64,000 nt of DNA from JANWHV01 sp035534995 (GCA_035534995.1 DATLQX010000141.1:19073-83072), one strand, 5' to 3'. Shown: positions 52,799-62,113, counted from the stretch's first letter. The notes: generated by a model from the sequence alone, not told the origin. A program made the numbers and translations.

Positions 52799-54250
52799 CT
52801 ACACGTCAGCCAACTCCACGTATCCGCCAATCGTAGGCTCAAAGTACGATATCGCATAGCTGCGGGTCCTGAGATTCGCGCGCAGGGTCGCGTGGTGCAC
52901 GCCGCCGCGCCACTCGATCAGCAGGCTCCCGTCCACAGCTTCTTCCGCCTGACAGGCGCCGTCGAACGCGGGATAGCTGTTCCTAAACCGCATGAGATTG
53001 TACAGCCGCGTAACCACTGATCTGTTCAGGTTGTTTTCGGCCTCCGCCAAAGTGTAGGCGTGACGGTTGATGTCGCGACCAACCTTTGTACGCTCCAGCA
53101 ATGCGACATCGTTCTCTCCGGCGAGCAAACCCACGTAATACACCTGGGGTATGCCCGGGGCGAAGAACTGCACGGCCCGGGCCAGGAGATAGGCGCCGTC
53201 ATCGTTGCCCAGGGCCGAGTAATACGTGCAATTCAGCTGATAGACGTCAAGGTTCTGGTAGGCCGGGGTACTGTACATGTGTTTCACGTTCGCACCGCGC
53301 GTGAAAAGGCACTCTTTGGTATGCTCGACTTCGTCATCGCTCAAGAGATCCTTCACATCCGCCACGCCTATGCCATCATGTGTGTCAAGCGTGGTGAACT
53401 GTTTTCTCGGACAGATACGCAGCCAATGCACCAGCCGGCTCGCCGATCCTGTATAGAGTGCGTGGAGTAAGAGCATCGGAAGGGCAAAGTCGTAGACCCA
53501 GTATCCATGGGCCGCGAGCTTCAATTGAAGCGAGTAGTGTTCGTGGACTTCAGGGAGGATCTCCACTCCGTACGGCCGCAGCACTGATTGACAGTAGTCG
53601 AGGAGGTCCCACACATCGGGCTCCAGGAAGAAGCAGCGTGTGTCAGGTCGCTTGGTCGCGTACGCAAACGCATCAAGCCTGACCATGGCCGCACCTCGTT
53701 GGGCGAGACTCACAAGACTCCGGGCAATGAAGGCGCGAGTGGCCGCGGAGTAGCAGTTGAGATCGATTTGCTCCTCGTCGAATGTGCACCAAACCTGCTC
53801 GGTACTCCCGTCGTGGAAGCGTTGCTCTACAAAAGGAGCGCGCGGCTTCCGCTTGTAGATCAGGTCGATCTGGTCTTGAGTCGGAGATCCCTTCGGCCAG
53901 AACTGCCTAAAAAGCAGGAAGAGATCCCGATAGGGAGAAGCATCTTTGTTTCTGACGAAGTCCGCATAGAAGCGCGATCGTCGTGATATGTGGTTGATCA
54001 TGAAGTCAACTGTCAAGGAGAACTGGCTGGCCAGCGCCTGGATATCCTGCCAGCTTCCAAGGGTGCTATCAACTTCCTCGTAGGTAACGGGCGCGAATCC
54101 CCTATCCGCGGACGATGGATAGAATGGCAGGAGGTGCACGCCGCCTACGACACCTCCGCAGTGTGCCGTCAAGAAGTCATACAGCTCTCCCATGTTCTTG
54201 CCCAGACTGTTTGCGTAGGTGATGAGCACAATCTCATTCTTGATGGCCAC
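52799..54250 (-). CDS. Sucrose phosphorylase (GH13_18)
   Basis: A 483-residue enzyme of the sucrose phosphorylase type: VHLLPFYPSSADRGFAP at the start of the barrel, nucleophile Asp193 (VRLDAFAYATK), acid/base Glu234 (ILPEVHEHY), TLDTHDGIGV and the ending VYYVGLLAGEND/GRDINRH. It would split sucrose with phosphate to glucose 1-phosphate and fructose; glucosylglycerate or related phosphorylases are possible alternatives. There is no signal peptide. Start is GTG 54250 with GAGG 9 bases upstream. Base composition looks lower in GC than in the neighbouring hem genes, hinting at transfer. Confidence 0.88.
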   Translation of the reverse strand: MAIKNEIVLITYANSLGKNMGELYDFLTAHCGGVVGGVHLLPFYPSSADRGFAPVTYEEVDSTLGSWQDIQALASQFSLTVDFMINHISRRSRFYADFVRNKDASPYRDLFLLFRQFWPKGSPTQDQIDLIYKRKPRAPFVEQRFHDGSTEQVWCTFDEEQIDLNCYSAATRAFIARSLVSLAQRGAAMVRLDAFAYATKRPDTRCFFLEPDVWDLLDYCQSVLRPYGVEILPEVHEHYSLQLKLAAHGYWVYDFALPMLLLHALYTGSASRLVHWLRICPRKQFTTLDTHDGIGVADVKDLLSDDEVEHTKECLFTRGANVKHMYSTPAYQNLDVYQLNCTYYSALGNDDGAYLLARAVQFFAPGIPQVYYVGLLAGENDVALLERTKVGRDINRHAYTLAEAENNLNRSVVTRLYNLMRFRNSYPAFDGACQAEEAVDGSLLIEWRGGVHHATLRANLRTRSYAISYFEPTIGGYVELADV

Positions 54251-54565
54251 GTCTCTTTACCTCGTTCACGTACCGGCAGCCTGGTTCACTGTCAACAACT
54301 TTAACAGTCGTAGCGCCGCCGGCTGTCGTTGCCTCGTGGTTGCCATACCAAGTCACATGGCCCTGGCAGCTTTTTCCGGGCTGCCGGTCAGACCCTTGAT
54401 TCGCGGCCCTGGCCGCGGGGCGGATGCGTTATATCGGATCGGCATGACGCCGTTGCCAACGATGACGCGCGCGTCTGCCGGCGTCTAAACATGTGTGCCA
54501 AAGTCCGGCACTGTCCGTTCGGCGTGATTCGGCGCGAAAATCGGGCCGAACGACTGATCGTGTGC
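54251..54565. other. Intergenic region between sucrose phosphorylase and permease genes
   Basis: A 315-base gap. It holds two 6-bp hairpins (GGCAGC/GCTGCC near 54365 and GCGGCC/GGCCGC near 54402) that may terminate the transporter transcript, and a TTGACA (54290-54295 on the minus strand) followed 17 bases later by TACGTG, a weak promoter for the phosphorylase. No LacI-type operator is seen here. Confidence 0.45.
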
Positions 54566-55390
54566 CTAGCCCTTCAGCGATCCCTGCAGCAGCGCGGTGA
54601 CGAAGTGGCGTTGGAAGACGACGAAGATGACGATCGTCGGCGCCAGGATGAGGAGAGACCCTGCCGACAGGAGCGGGATGTCGGTGCCCCACTGGCCCTG
54701 GAAGGCACCGAGCGCTCCGGCCATCGTCCTCTCAAGCGGATCGTCCACGAGCACGATCGGGAGCAGGAATTGGTTCCACGTCCAGACGGCCATCAGGATC
54801 CCGAGCGACGACAGGGCCGGCCTTGCGAGCGGGACATGGACGCGCCAGAACAACTGCCAGGTATTCGCTCCGTCGACTCGCGCCGCCTCCGAGAGCTCAT
54901 GCGGCACGGTCATGAAATGGGCGCGCATCCAGAAGATACCAAACGGCATGTAGAGGCCAGTCAGCGGCAGGATGATCGCCCACCGCGTGTTCAAGAGGCC
55001 CATGCTCCGGATCTCATAGTAGATGGGGACGATGACCCCTTCGAACGGCAGGGTCAGACCGAGTAGGAAGAGCAGAAAGACAAGCTGGCCTCCACGTATC
55101 CTCAACTGACCGAGCGCGAAGCCAGCCATCGTGGCGATCATGACCGACACAGGGACCACGGCGACCACGATCAGCACGCTCGAGCTGAAGATCGCCCCCA
55201 TGTTGGCGGCCTGGAAGGCCGCGCCGAAGTTGCCCCACTGCGGCTGCGACGGCCAATCCAGACCGTTCGGGTATGTCCCCGACTGATGAAGGGCCGTCGT
55301 GAACATGCTGGCGAACGGCATCAGGATAAGGGCCATCAGGAGGACGAGCAGCGCGCCTCCCAACCACCTGATGCGCCGAGCGATGATCAT
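54566..55390 (-). CDS. Sugar ABC transporter permease, MalG type
   Basis: A 274-residue CUT1-class permease with six helices and the EAA loop ELSEAARVDGANTWQLFWRV that binds the ATPase. It pairs with the MalF-type protein. ATG 55390 overlaps the stop of that gene (ATGA). No sugar ATPase (MsmK/MalK) is in the locus, so a shared one is likely used, as is common for CUT1 systems. Confidence 0.9.
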   Translation of the reverse strand: MIIARRIRWLGGALLVLLMALILMPFASMFTTALHQSGTYPNGLDWPSQPQWGNFGAAFQAANMGAIFSSSVLIVVAVVPVSVMIATMAGFALGQLRIRGGQLVFLLFLLGLTLPFEGVIVPIYYEIRSMGLLNTRWAIILPLTGLYMPFGIFWMRAHFMTVPHELSEAARVDGANTWQLFWRVHVPLARPALSSLGILMAVWTWNQFLLPIVLVDDPLERTMAGALGAFQGQWGTDIPLLSAGSLLILAPTIVIFVVFQRHFVTALLQGSLKG

Positions 55391-56340
55391 GCGTCGCTCG
55401 TTTTCCGGGTGAGCCATTGAATGGGCAGGATGCAGACGAGCACAAGCACCATCAGCACCACGGCGAGGGCCGAGGCAAGGCCGACCTCCCGATTGAAAAA
55501 GGCCAGTTGGTAGATCATGAGGCCCGGAACCATGGTCGCGTTCCCGGGCCCGCCACGTGTCGAGATGTAGATGATGTCGAAGGCCGACAGCGCGGCGACA
55601 ACGGTGACGGTCACGCAGACGCCGATCTCCTGGCGCAGGCCCGGCAACGTGATCGCGAGGAACTCCCGCAGCGCACCGGCCCCGTCGATCTGCGCCGACT
55701 CGTACAGCGCCGGGTCGATCTTGCTCATGCCCGTGACCAAGAGGACGGTACAGAGGCCGAGGAGCACCCAGGCGCCGATGACGCCGACCGCCGGTAGCGC
55801 CGTCCCGAAATCGCCCAGCCACGCCCTCGTCACGCCGCCGAAGCCGAGCGCCGACAAGACCTGATTGACGACGCCCGACATCGAGAGCACCCAACTCCAG
55901 GCAATGCCGGCCGCGACAAGTGGGACGACCTGCGGCAGGAACAGCACGGTTCGCGCCACCGCGCTAATGCGGCGCGGCGCCAGTCGCTGCATCAGGGTCG
56001 CGACCGCCAGGCCGAGTATGACCGGGATGCCGCTGAAGAAGACGATGAGCTGGAATGCGTGCTCCAGGGCGCTGATGAGGTCGGGGTCGCTGAAAACGGT
56101 CTTGAAGTTGTCGAGCCCGGTCCACTGCGCCGGGGCGACGCCGTCCCATTGGTAGAGCGAGTACTTGAACGTCTGGATGAGCGGCCAGAGCACGAAGACG
56201 CCATAGGCGGTGAGGGCGGGCAGCACGAACAGCCAACCGTGTAGACGCGCGTCGCGGACCCTCACCTGGAGGGCCCGCGACGCCGATCCTCGGCTCGTCC
56301 CGCGATCCTCGCGGGGCGACGAGGTCGTTGTCCGTATCAT
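55387..56340 (-). CDS. Sugar ABC transporter permease, MalF type
   Basis: A 317-residue CUT1-class permease with a polar N-terminus (about 40 residues), six or more helices (LFVLPALTAYGVFVLWPLIQ opening) and an EAA loop (LYESAQIDGAGALREFLAIT). It lies between the binding protein (15 bases upstream) and the MalG-type gene, in the standard order. Confidence 0.9.
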   Translation of the reverse strand: MIRTTTSSPREDRGTSRGSASRALQVRVRDARLHGWLFVLPALTAYGVFVLWPLIQTFKYSLYQWDGVAPAQWTGLDNFKTVFSDPDLISALEHAFQLIVFFSGIPVILGLAVATLMQRLAPRRISAVARTVLFLPQVVPLVAAGIAWSWVLSMSGVVNQVLSALGFGGVTRAWLGDFGTALPAVGVIGAWVLLGLCTVLLVTGMSKIDPALYESAQIDGAGALREFLAITLPGLRQEIGVCVTVTVVAALSAFDIIYISTRGGPGNATMVPGLMIYQLAFFNREVGLASALAVVLMVLVLVCILPIQWLTRKTSDA

Positions 56341-56355
56341 CGACCGCCGCGAGTG

Positions 56356-57696
56356 TTATTGGCCACTAGCGACCTGTTTGACATAGTCGGCCTGAACGGT
56401 CTTGAGCACGCCTTGCGGTGTCTCCTGCCCGGCGAAGAGCTTCTGAACTTCAGGCGTCCACGCCTGCGCGTAGATCGCGCCCGTGGCGTTGGCGATGAAA
56501 TCCATGGCCCCGTTCTCGCTGGCGACGACCTTGCCGGCGGCAAGCGTTTGCGCGCTCACCGAGCCCGGCTTCACCGTCGGGATCGGCAGGCTCGACGGCC
56601 CGCCAGGGTTCGAGCCGCCTTCAGCGACGTTGATCTTCCGGGCCGTCGCGTTCGTCGCGACCCAGTTGAGGAAGAACGCGGCGCAGTCGGCGTGCTTCGC
56701 GGTGGCCGCGATCCCATAGGTCAACGGGGCGGACATCGCGGCGTGCTTGCCCCCCGCGTTCAGCGGCGGCATCAGGAAGAAGCCGACCTTCCCGGGCATC
56801 ACCTTGTCGAAGTTCCCTGATTCCCAGTCGCCATCAAAGATGAGCAGGCCCCCACCGTGCTCGAACTTGCTCATCATCGTCGCATAGTCGGTCGCGTTCG
56901 CGTCCGCGTTGAAGTACCCGGCCTTGATCCACTGCTGCAGATGCGTCGTCGCGGCCAGGTTCGACTGCGTATTGATGTTGGCGCCCGACTCATCGAAGAT
57001 CCAGTTATTGATCGGGCCTGGCGGTCCATAAGCCGCCATCAGTTGCTGGAGCGGAAACAGCAGGCCGCCTGTCGCGCCGCCGTCGAATTGCACGATCGGC
57101 GTGATCCCCGCCGCCTTCGCCTTTGCCAGAAGCGCGTCGAGTTGGGCCAGCGTTGTCGGCGCCGTGGTCATCCCGACCTTAGCCGCGAGTGTCTTGTTGT
57201 AGAAGACGCCGGTCAAGCTGAAGTTGACCCCCATCGCCCACAGCGATCCGGCCCCGCGGGGCCGGCCGCTCGGCCCGGCGCGAAGCGAGGCAAGCTGCGA
57301 GGACGGGAACTGATCCCAGTGGTACTGCTTGAAATATCCATCGAGGTTCTTCAGCAGGCGGTCGTGGACCAGACCGCTTACCTGCGGCAATCGCATCAGG
57401 TCCGGAGGATTGGGTCCCGATAGGGTGAGCGGTGCGTTCTGCGTGATAATCGCGAACTGATCCTGGCGAATGTGCCACTTCACGCTCGGGTACTGGCGGG
57501 TGAACTCCTGCGTGAGGTCGACGATGTCAGGGAACCCCGTCTCGAAGTAGCCCTGCATCGTCACCGGCTTCGTGCCGCAGGCCGACTGGAAAGTGGGCGA
57601 GGCCGGCGCCGCGCGGACCGCGCCGCGCGAGCCGCCGGCGGCCACGGCAAGTGCCGCGAGGCACGTTACCGCCAAGGGGATCTTCATCTTGCTCAT
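56356..57696 (-). CDS. Sugar ABC transporter substrate-binding protein
   Basis: A 446-residue exported family 1 solute-binding protein with a signal peptide (about 1-28) that lacks an obvious lipobox cysteine at its end. Family features include TQEFTRQYPSVKW near the N-terminus, a MGVNFSLTGVFYNKTLAAKVG segment and AAFFLNWVATNATARK near the C-terminus. With the permeases and sucrose phosphorylase it probably imports sucrose or another alpha-glucoside. ATG 57696 has GGAG 8 bases upstream, about 265 bases after the predicted transcription start. Confidence 0.88.
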   Translation of the reverse strand: MSKMKIPLAVTCLAALAVAAGGSRGAVRAAPASPTFQSACGTKPVTMQGYFETGFPDIVDLTQEFTRQYPSVKWHIRQDQFAIITQNAPLTLSGPNPPDLMRLPQVSGLVHDRLLKNLDGYFKQYHWDQFPSSQLASLRAGPSGRPRGAGSLWAMGVNFSLTGVFYNKTLAAKVGMTTAPTTLAQLDALLAKAKAAGITPIVQFDGGATGGLLFPLQQLMAAYGPPGPINNWIFDESGANINTQSNLAATTHLQQWIKAGYFNADANATDYATMMSKFEHGGGLLIFDGDWESGNFDKVMPGKVGFFLMPPLNAGGKHAAMSAPLTYGIAATAKHADCAAFFLNWVATNATARKINVAEGGSNPGGPSSLPIPTVKPGSVSAQTLAAGKVVASENGAMDFIANATGAIYAQAWTPEVQKLFAGQETPQGVLKTVQADYVKQVASGQ

Positions 57697-58041
57697 CGTT
57701 GTACTCCAGTATTTCGAATGACTCCAGTGTCTCGGCGTCATCGGTGCCCGCGCGGGTACAGCCCCTCTAGCACTCCTCCTAGCCTGGGCTATCGTTTCGC
57801 TCCGCATCACTCCTTTCTCGTATGTCGACCGACGCCCCGGGCATAGGCGCTCGCGTCGGCGAGCGGCCGCAACTAAGGGCCCTGGAGGCCGTTGAGCGCA
57901 CCACACGGGCGCGTCGGGCGATCCCGGCGATCGCCGCCACCGTCCCGCCTGAATGGAAACCGATTTCCACCACTATAAGTGGATCCGATTTCCGTGTCAA
58001 GAGAGGCGGGTATGCCCTACACATCGCGCGATTCCCGCTGC
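57697..58041 (-). promoter_or_regulatory. LacI-controlled promoter of the sugar operon with long leader
   Basis: On the minus strand TTGACA (58000-57995), exactly 17 bases, then TATAGT (57977-57972). GGATCCGATTTCCG (57981-57994) lies between the two boxes, and GGAAACCGATTTCC (57955-57968) lies just after the -10. Both match the GGAAACCGGTTTCC palindrome upstream of the LacI gene. This is the classic arrangement for LacI-family repression. The leader down to 57697 has no clear gene. Confidence 0.75.
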
Positions 58042-59085
58042 TCACCGCTGCCCAGATCCCGATACCGGATCGACGTGCCGCGTGGCGGGCATGCTGCTCT
58101 CACGCTGTATCAGGGTCTCGGGCAGCAAGATCTGCCGGCGCGGCGGGTCCTTCCCTTCAATCAGGTCGATCACGAGGTCGACGGCGTATCGGCAATAGTC
58201 CTCGATCGCATAGAGGACGGCGGTGACCGACGGTTTCGCCAGTTGCGTGAGGGGACTGTCGCCCAGGGTGACCAGCGCGACCTCGTCGGGCACACGCAGC
58301 CCGTGCTCGCTGAAAAAGTGCAACGCTTCAACCGCCTCCAGATCGGCGGTGGTGATCAGCGCGGTTGGGCCATCATCCCGCAAGAACGGCCGCAAGGCCA
58401 CCTGAACGCCAGTCGCGGGGTCATACGGCAGCAGATCTTCCGGGCGAAGGGGGAGGCCGGCGACCTCATGGGCGCGTTTGAATCCCTTCAGCGCGTAGTA
58501 CTGATAGCCGAAGATGGGCTGCGCCCCGAGGAAGGCAAGACGCCGATGCCCTCCCTCCAGCAGGTGCCGCACAGCCAGGTCGGCGGCGCCCTCCAGGTCG
58601 GTGTCGACCCAGGCGAGATCGGGCTGGTCGTCGCAGCGGCCCATGGCCACAAACGGCAGGCCCTCCGCCCGCAGCGCCGACAGGCGTGCATCATGGAGGC
58701 GGATCTGCAGGAGGAGCAGGCCGTCGGAATGGCCCTCGCGCGCGAGACGGACCAATTCGTCCGCCTCCGGCGAGCGGGACACCAAACACAGCAGCTTATA
58801 ATCACGTTCGTTGAGGCGGTCGGCGATGCATTCGAGGAACGGCGCGAACGGTCCGCGTCCCAGGCTGCGTCCGGGGATATCGAGCGGAATGGACAGGGCG
58901 ACGGTGCGGGTGCGACGGGCGCGAAGGTTCCGCGCGGTGGCGTTTGGTCGGTACCCAAGCTCCGCGACGGCGGCCAGAATACGCTCGCGTGTGGCCGGAT
59001 GCACCGGGCGCGTGCCATTGAGCGCCTTGGACACCGTCGACCTGGCAACGCCCGCGCGCTTCGCCACCTCAGCGATCGACGCCAT
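58042..59085 (-). CDS. LacI-family transcriptional repressor of the sugar operon
   Basis: A 347-residue repressor: helix-turn-helix at residues 1-25 (MASIAEVAKRAGVARSTVSK), hinge helix near 50-58, and a periplasmic-binding-protein-like effector domain. It should bind the GGAAAC-type palindromes in front of the sugar operon and of its own gene and leave on binding a sugar or sugar phosphate. ATG 59085 has AGGAGGAGGG upstream. Confidence 0.92.
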   Translation of the reverse strand: MASIAEVAKRAGVARSTVSKALNGTRPVHPATRERILAAVAELGYRPNATARNLRARRTRTVALSIPLDIPGRSLGRGPFAPFLECIADRLNERDYKLLCLVSRSPEADELVRLAREGHSDGLLLLQIRLHDARLSALRAEGLPFVAMGRCDDQPDLAWVDTDLEGAADLAVRHLLEGGHRRLAFLGAQPIFGYQYYALKGFKRAHEVAGLPLRPEDLLPYDPATGVQVALRPFLRDDGPTALITTADLEAVEALHFFSEHGLRVPDEVALVTLGDSPLTQLAKPSVTAVLYAIEDYCRYAVDLVIDLIEGKDPPRRQILLPETLIQRESSMPATRHVDPVSGSGQR

Positions 59086-59100
59086 GCCCTCCTCCTGTTT

Positions 59101-59146
59101 GGAAACCGGTTTCCGTCAGCGTAGTAGGAGCTCGTTTTCTTGTCAA
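59101..59146 (-). promoter_or_regulatory. Autoregulated promoter of the LacI gene
   Basis: On the minus strand TTGACA (59146-59141), 17 bases, TACGCT (59123-59118), followed directly by the perfect palindrome GGAAACCGGTTTCC (59101-59114). The operator covers the transcription start. Confidence 0.7.
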
Positions 59147-59169
59147 TGGCTGCCATGAGGACGATATCC

Positions 59170-59220
59170 TGTCACTTCCCTCGGTATCCGGCCCCTAATT
59201 TGCCCGCTAGTTGGCCCTAT
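59170..59220 (+). repeat. Left terminal inverted repeat
   Basis: 51 bases from TGTCACTTCC to TTGGCCCTAT; see the element entry. The outermost 19 bases are identical to the right end. Confidence 0.75.
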
Positions 59221-59669
59221 CGGCAACGCTGCCGCGTGGGGCCTGCGCCTGCAGCGGCCTGAGCTGTCATATCGGCCGGTAGACGAAACCGAATTGGCGG
59301 CTGGTCCTGGTGAGACTCCGCCGTGAAACCGGCGGTGGCCGGCGCTACACTGTGACCGCACATACGGGTGAGGGACGAAGCTGCGCCTTGCAGGGCACGG
59401 TGGCCGCGATCGCCCAGGTATAGGTAGTACGTCCGAACGTGTAATTTACAACTCTACGCCTGCCCTGGCTGTCCGTGGCAGGCAGAAGTCGCACTTGCCG
59501 GAGTCAGCTGGTGGAGCGCAAGTCCCTGGCGCTTGACCGCGTTGCAGGGTAAGACGCCGGCGATCGGGGTGCAGCCCGCGCCATCCCTGCCACTGGCTGC
59601 AGCAGCGGGCCATGGGTCTGGCGCTCGTCGTCGTGGGTGGTGGCGCCAGTGACCTTCAAGGTCTCCATG
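59221..59669. other. Non-coding left arm of the transposon
   Basis: 449 bases of GC-rich sequence between the left repeat and the first cargo gene. I see no convincing reading frame, only short fragments; it may hold remains of the lost transposase gene. Confidence 0.4.
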
Positions 59670-60761
59670 TCAGTGCGGTGCACAGTGTGCGGTCCGGCTC
59701 AGGTCCTGGTCAGTCTGGTTGCCGTAGTATGCTGCGACCGCCCTAAACGCCTCTTTCGGCTCCCACGCCATATCAGGGTAAGTCGTGCCATGCCTACCGT
59801 TTTCAAAGTACTTCACTAGGCTTGGATTTGCTCTATCCAAATCGTATTTCGGGGTGTTGCTATACGGGTTGAGCGAGAAAATAAAGGTATCGATGAACGC
59901 ACCACTAAAGCCAGCTTTGTCGAGTAGTTTTAGGTTATCTACTAAACGTTCGGCTTGCACTGCCTCGCTCCGTTCATTGATGACTTTGAGCTTCGGTCTA
60001 ATGAATCGTCCGATTATGGGTTGCTGGTGTAAGAACTGTGAGATGTAGGGTACGTCACCGAGTGTTGACAACATGCCAGTGATTGGTGCTGTTGTCGTGT
60101 TAAAACCAAAACCTGTGTTAATAACTGGCTTGCCGTAAGTAAACAAAGGCTTCACCATATCTACATATTGGTCTTTTATCTTTTCAGCCCAATAGTGGTC
60201 TACGCCGATAATGTCAAAGTTGCTCCAATCAACTTGCTCCCAAACTAGTGAGCGGTACATAAGTGACCCACTAAAAACCTTGCGTACTTCCACAACAGCT
60301 TTACTGAAAAAGTCGTTCAGTGGTTGATTGTGTTGGCCGGTTTTTATAACGTCTGTCTTAAAAACGGTACTCGCTCGCTGCATAAAGGTCTTGCCTGGTA
60401 CTATGCCTCGCATAAACAGGGTGAGTTCCGAACCGATTGAAAATACTACCTTGCCTGGGTAGCGTTCATGCAGCGGCTGAGCTGCCCTAGCTGCTTCGGT
60501 AATATAGGCGAGTGTCGGCTCGGGCGGCTTGTTATTCCAATCCGCTGGGTTTAACCATGCTTCAAGCCCCTGGTTTAAGGCAGCTTCGGCTGTTACCATC
60601 ACACGGCCAATGTCTTTGCCACTAATACCGACGGCGTTGCAGTGCAGGTCATTCTTAATAATTTCCAGTTCTCGCCGCACGGTTTGAGGATGGTAGTCAG
60701 GTCGCCAATTGCTGCCCATGACCGTGCCGACATCGTAGTTTATGCCTTTATGTTCTATCAT
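59670..60761 (-). CDS. Barrel-type protein of the family often labelled abortive infection protein
   Basis: A 363-residue protein beginning MIEHKGINYDVGTVMG, with ELEIIKNDLHCNAVGISGKD, VVFSIGSELTLFMRGIVPGK, FDIIGVDHYW and a C-terminus GTTYPDMAWEPKEAFRAVAA. Database members with these blocks are often named abortive infection protein and look like glycoside-hydrolase-type barrels; no activity is established. ATG 60761 has AAAGGAG 5 bases upstream and begins 2 bases after the stop of a truncated paralogue. The gene is visibly richer in A+T than everything around it, so it came from a different source. Confidence 0.6.
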   Translation of the reverse strand: MIEHKGINYDVGTVMGSNWRPDYHPQTVRRELEIIKNDLHCNAVGISGKDIGRVMVTAEAALNQGLEAWLNPADWNNKPPEPTLAYITEAARAAQPLHERYPGKVVFSIGSELTLFMRGIVPGKTFMQRASTVFKTDVIKTGQHNQPLNDFFSKAVVEVRKVFSGSLMYRSLVWEQVDWSNFDIIGVDHYWAEKIKDQYVDMVKPLFTYGKPVINTGFGFNTTTAPITGMLSTLGDVPYISQFLHQQPIIGRFIRPKLKVINERSEAVQAERLVDNLKLLDKAGFSGAFIDTFIFSLNPYSNTPKYDLDRANPSLVKYFENGRHGTTYPDMAWEPKEAFRAVAAYYGNQTDQDLSRTAHCAPH

Positions 60762-60763
60762 GG

Positions 60764-61225
60764 TCACTCCTTTGCCTCTTGTGCATTGAGCGGCTTGTTG
60801 TGCAGGCCACTCTTCACGGCGTCTCCCGCCATCATGTACTGCAGGCGCTGCATGATCGACTTGCCCGGGATGATGCGCTGCATGAACCACGTCAACTCCC
60901 CGCCGGCGAGAAAGACCACCTGTTCCGGCCAACGCGCGCGGAGTTTCTCGGCCGCACCGGCGGCTTTCGTCATGTAGGCGAGCATTGTCCGCGGGCTCTG
61001 GTTCCACAGCGTCGGCAACAGCCAGACCTCCATACCCTGCGCCAGGGCAGTCTCGGCGGCGACGGTGAGCCGGCGCACATCCCGGACGCCGATCCGCACC
61101 GCGGTGCAGTGCGGATCGGACTTGATAATCGCCAACTCGCGCTGCACGACGCATGGGTCAAACTCGGGACGCCACGATATCCCCGTCACGGTCCCCACGT
61201 CATAGGTGACACCTTTTTGCTCCAC
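60764..61225 (-). pseudogene. Truncated paralogue of the adjacent abortive-infection-type protein
   Basis: A 153-residue frame starting MEQKGVTYDVGTVTG that is homologous block by block to the N-terminal 40 percent of the downstream gene (ELAIIKSDPHCTAVRIGVRD, VVFLAGGELTWFMQRIIPGK, LHNKPLN). It stops after LNAQEAKE exactly where homology to the full-length copy would continue. It has high GC content, unlike its neighbour. Either it is a decayed copy whose 3' part was replaced by the AT-rich gene, or a deliberately short companion protein. The tail supplies the ribosome-binding site of the next gene. Confidence 0.55.
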
Positions 61226-61244
61226 AGTGCTGCGCCTCCTTGGC

Positions 61245-61847
61245 TCATGCCCCCGGCATCAGCATGCTCAGAATGATCCGGGCCTCTGGGAAATGGTGGT
61301 GAAACCGGTCTGGGCTGGTGACCGGCAACCTGCTCAAGCCATCGAGCATCGCCATGACGGCCGTGACCAGTTGGTCTGGATCGGCAGTGCGGACCTCGCC
61401 CAGAGCCTGGCCCTCGACGACCAGTAGCCGAAGCAGCTCCTGAAACGCACGACCGACCTGGAAGGCTTGGTTGCGAACCTCGGGAGGCGTGGCGCCATCC
61501 CCGAGCACGTGAGCCAGCAGCTGCGAGCGCTCGGGATGCGAACGGCGACTCTCCACGAGCGCCGTGATGAGCGCGGTAAGATGCTCGCCTGGCGTTCCCG
61601 GTCGCTCCTGGAAATGTGCGAAGGCTGCTGCGCTCGCTTGGAGGCTCTCCTCGAGCAATGCGTGAAACAGGGCCTCTTTGTTGGCGAAGTGGCGATAGGC
61701 GAGCCCGTAGCTGACCCCGGCGGCCGCCGCCACGTCGGCCATCGTGGCTACGCGTCCCTTCTGGGCAAAGACCGTCCAGGCAGCGTCGAGGATCTTCGCG
61801 CGTTGCGCGTCCCGTATCTGCTGATTCGCTGCTTCCGTCCGCGGCAT
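61245..61847 (-). CDS. TetR-family transcriptional regulator
   Basis: A 200-residue regulator with an N-terminal helix-turn-helix (AKILDAAWTVFAQKGRVATM, ADVAAAAGVSYGLAYRHFANKEAL) and a helical C-terminal ligand domain. It probably represses itself and the two genes downstream of it on the same strand, 19 bases apart. The palindrome 17 bases upstream of its start is the likely operator. Confidence 0.88.
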   Translation of the reverse strand: MPRTEAANQQIRDAQRAKILDAAWTVFAQKGRVATMADVAAAAGVSYGLAYRHFANKEALFHALLEESLQASAAAFAHFQERPGTPGEHLTALITALVESRRSHPERSQLLAHVLGDGATPPEVRNQAFQVGRAFQELLRLLVVEGQALGEVRTADPDQLVTAVMAMLDGLSRLPVTSPDRFHHHFPEARIILSMLMPGA

Positions 61848-61864
61848 CGTAGCGCCTCAAATCT

Positions 61865-61885
61865 ATGACTGACCACATCAGTCAT
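61865..61885. promoter_or_regulatory. TetR-type operator palindrome
   Basis: ATGACTGA-CCACA-TCAGTCAT, a perfect 8-bp inverted repeat with a 5-base centre just upstream of the TetR gene start. Confidence 0.65.
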
Positions 61886-62113
61886 CCAAAAAGGATGGTA
61901 TGCGCTTGGCGCGGCGCTGTCAAGGACCGAGCAGGCGCAGACCGCGCCGCGCCTGGCTGTGATCGTGGCCGCCTCGGCAGCGCGCGGCGCATGTGGCTGC
62001 TTCGCAGGTACGGAGGACAACCGCTTGCGAGTCTCGAGACTGGCCTGCTAGGCTAGGATTTCACTGCACGGAATAGCTCATCCGCGCAGTGAAAAGCACA
62101 AGAAGGCAGCAGC

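Noticed and set aside
59521..59640. Short frame containing QGKTPAIG, considered as the end of a lost transposase
   Set aside because: Similarity to the GKTPAE segment of transposase C-termini is only a few residues and the flanking codons do not fit.
62059..62094. TTTCACTGC-N18-GCAGTGAAA inverted repeat in front of the integrase remnant, considered as a recombination site
   Set aside because: The 18-base spacer is too long for a tyrosine-recombinase core site and no second copy was seen; it may be a plain hairpin.
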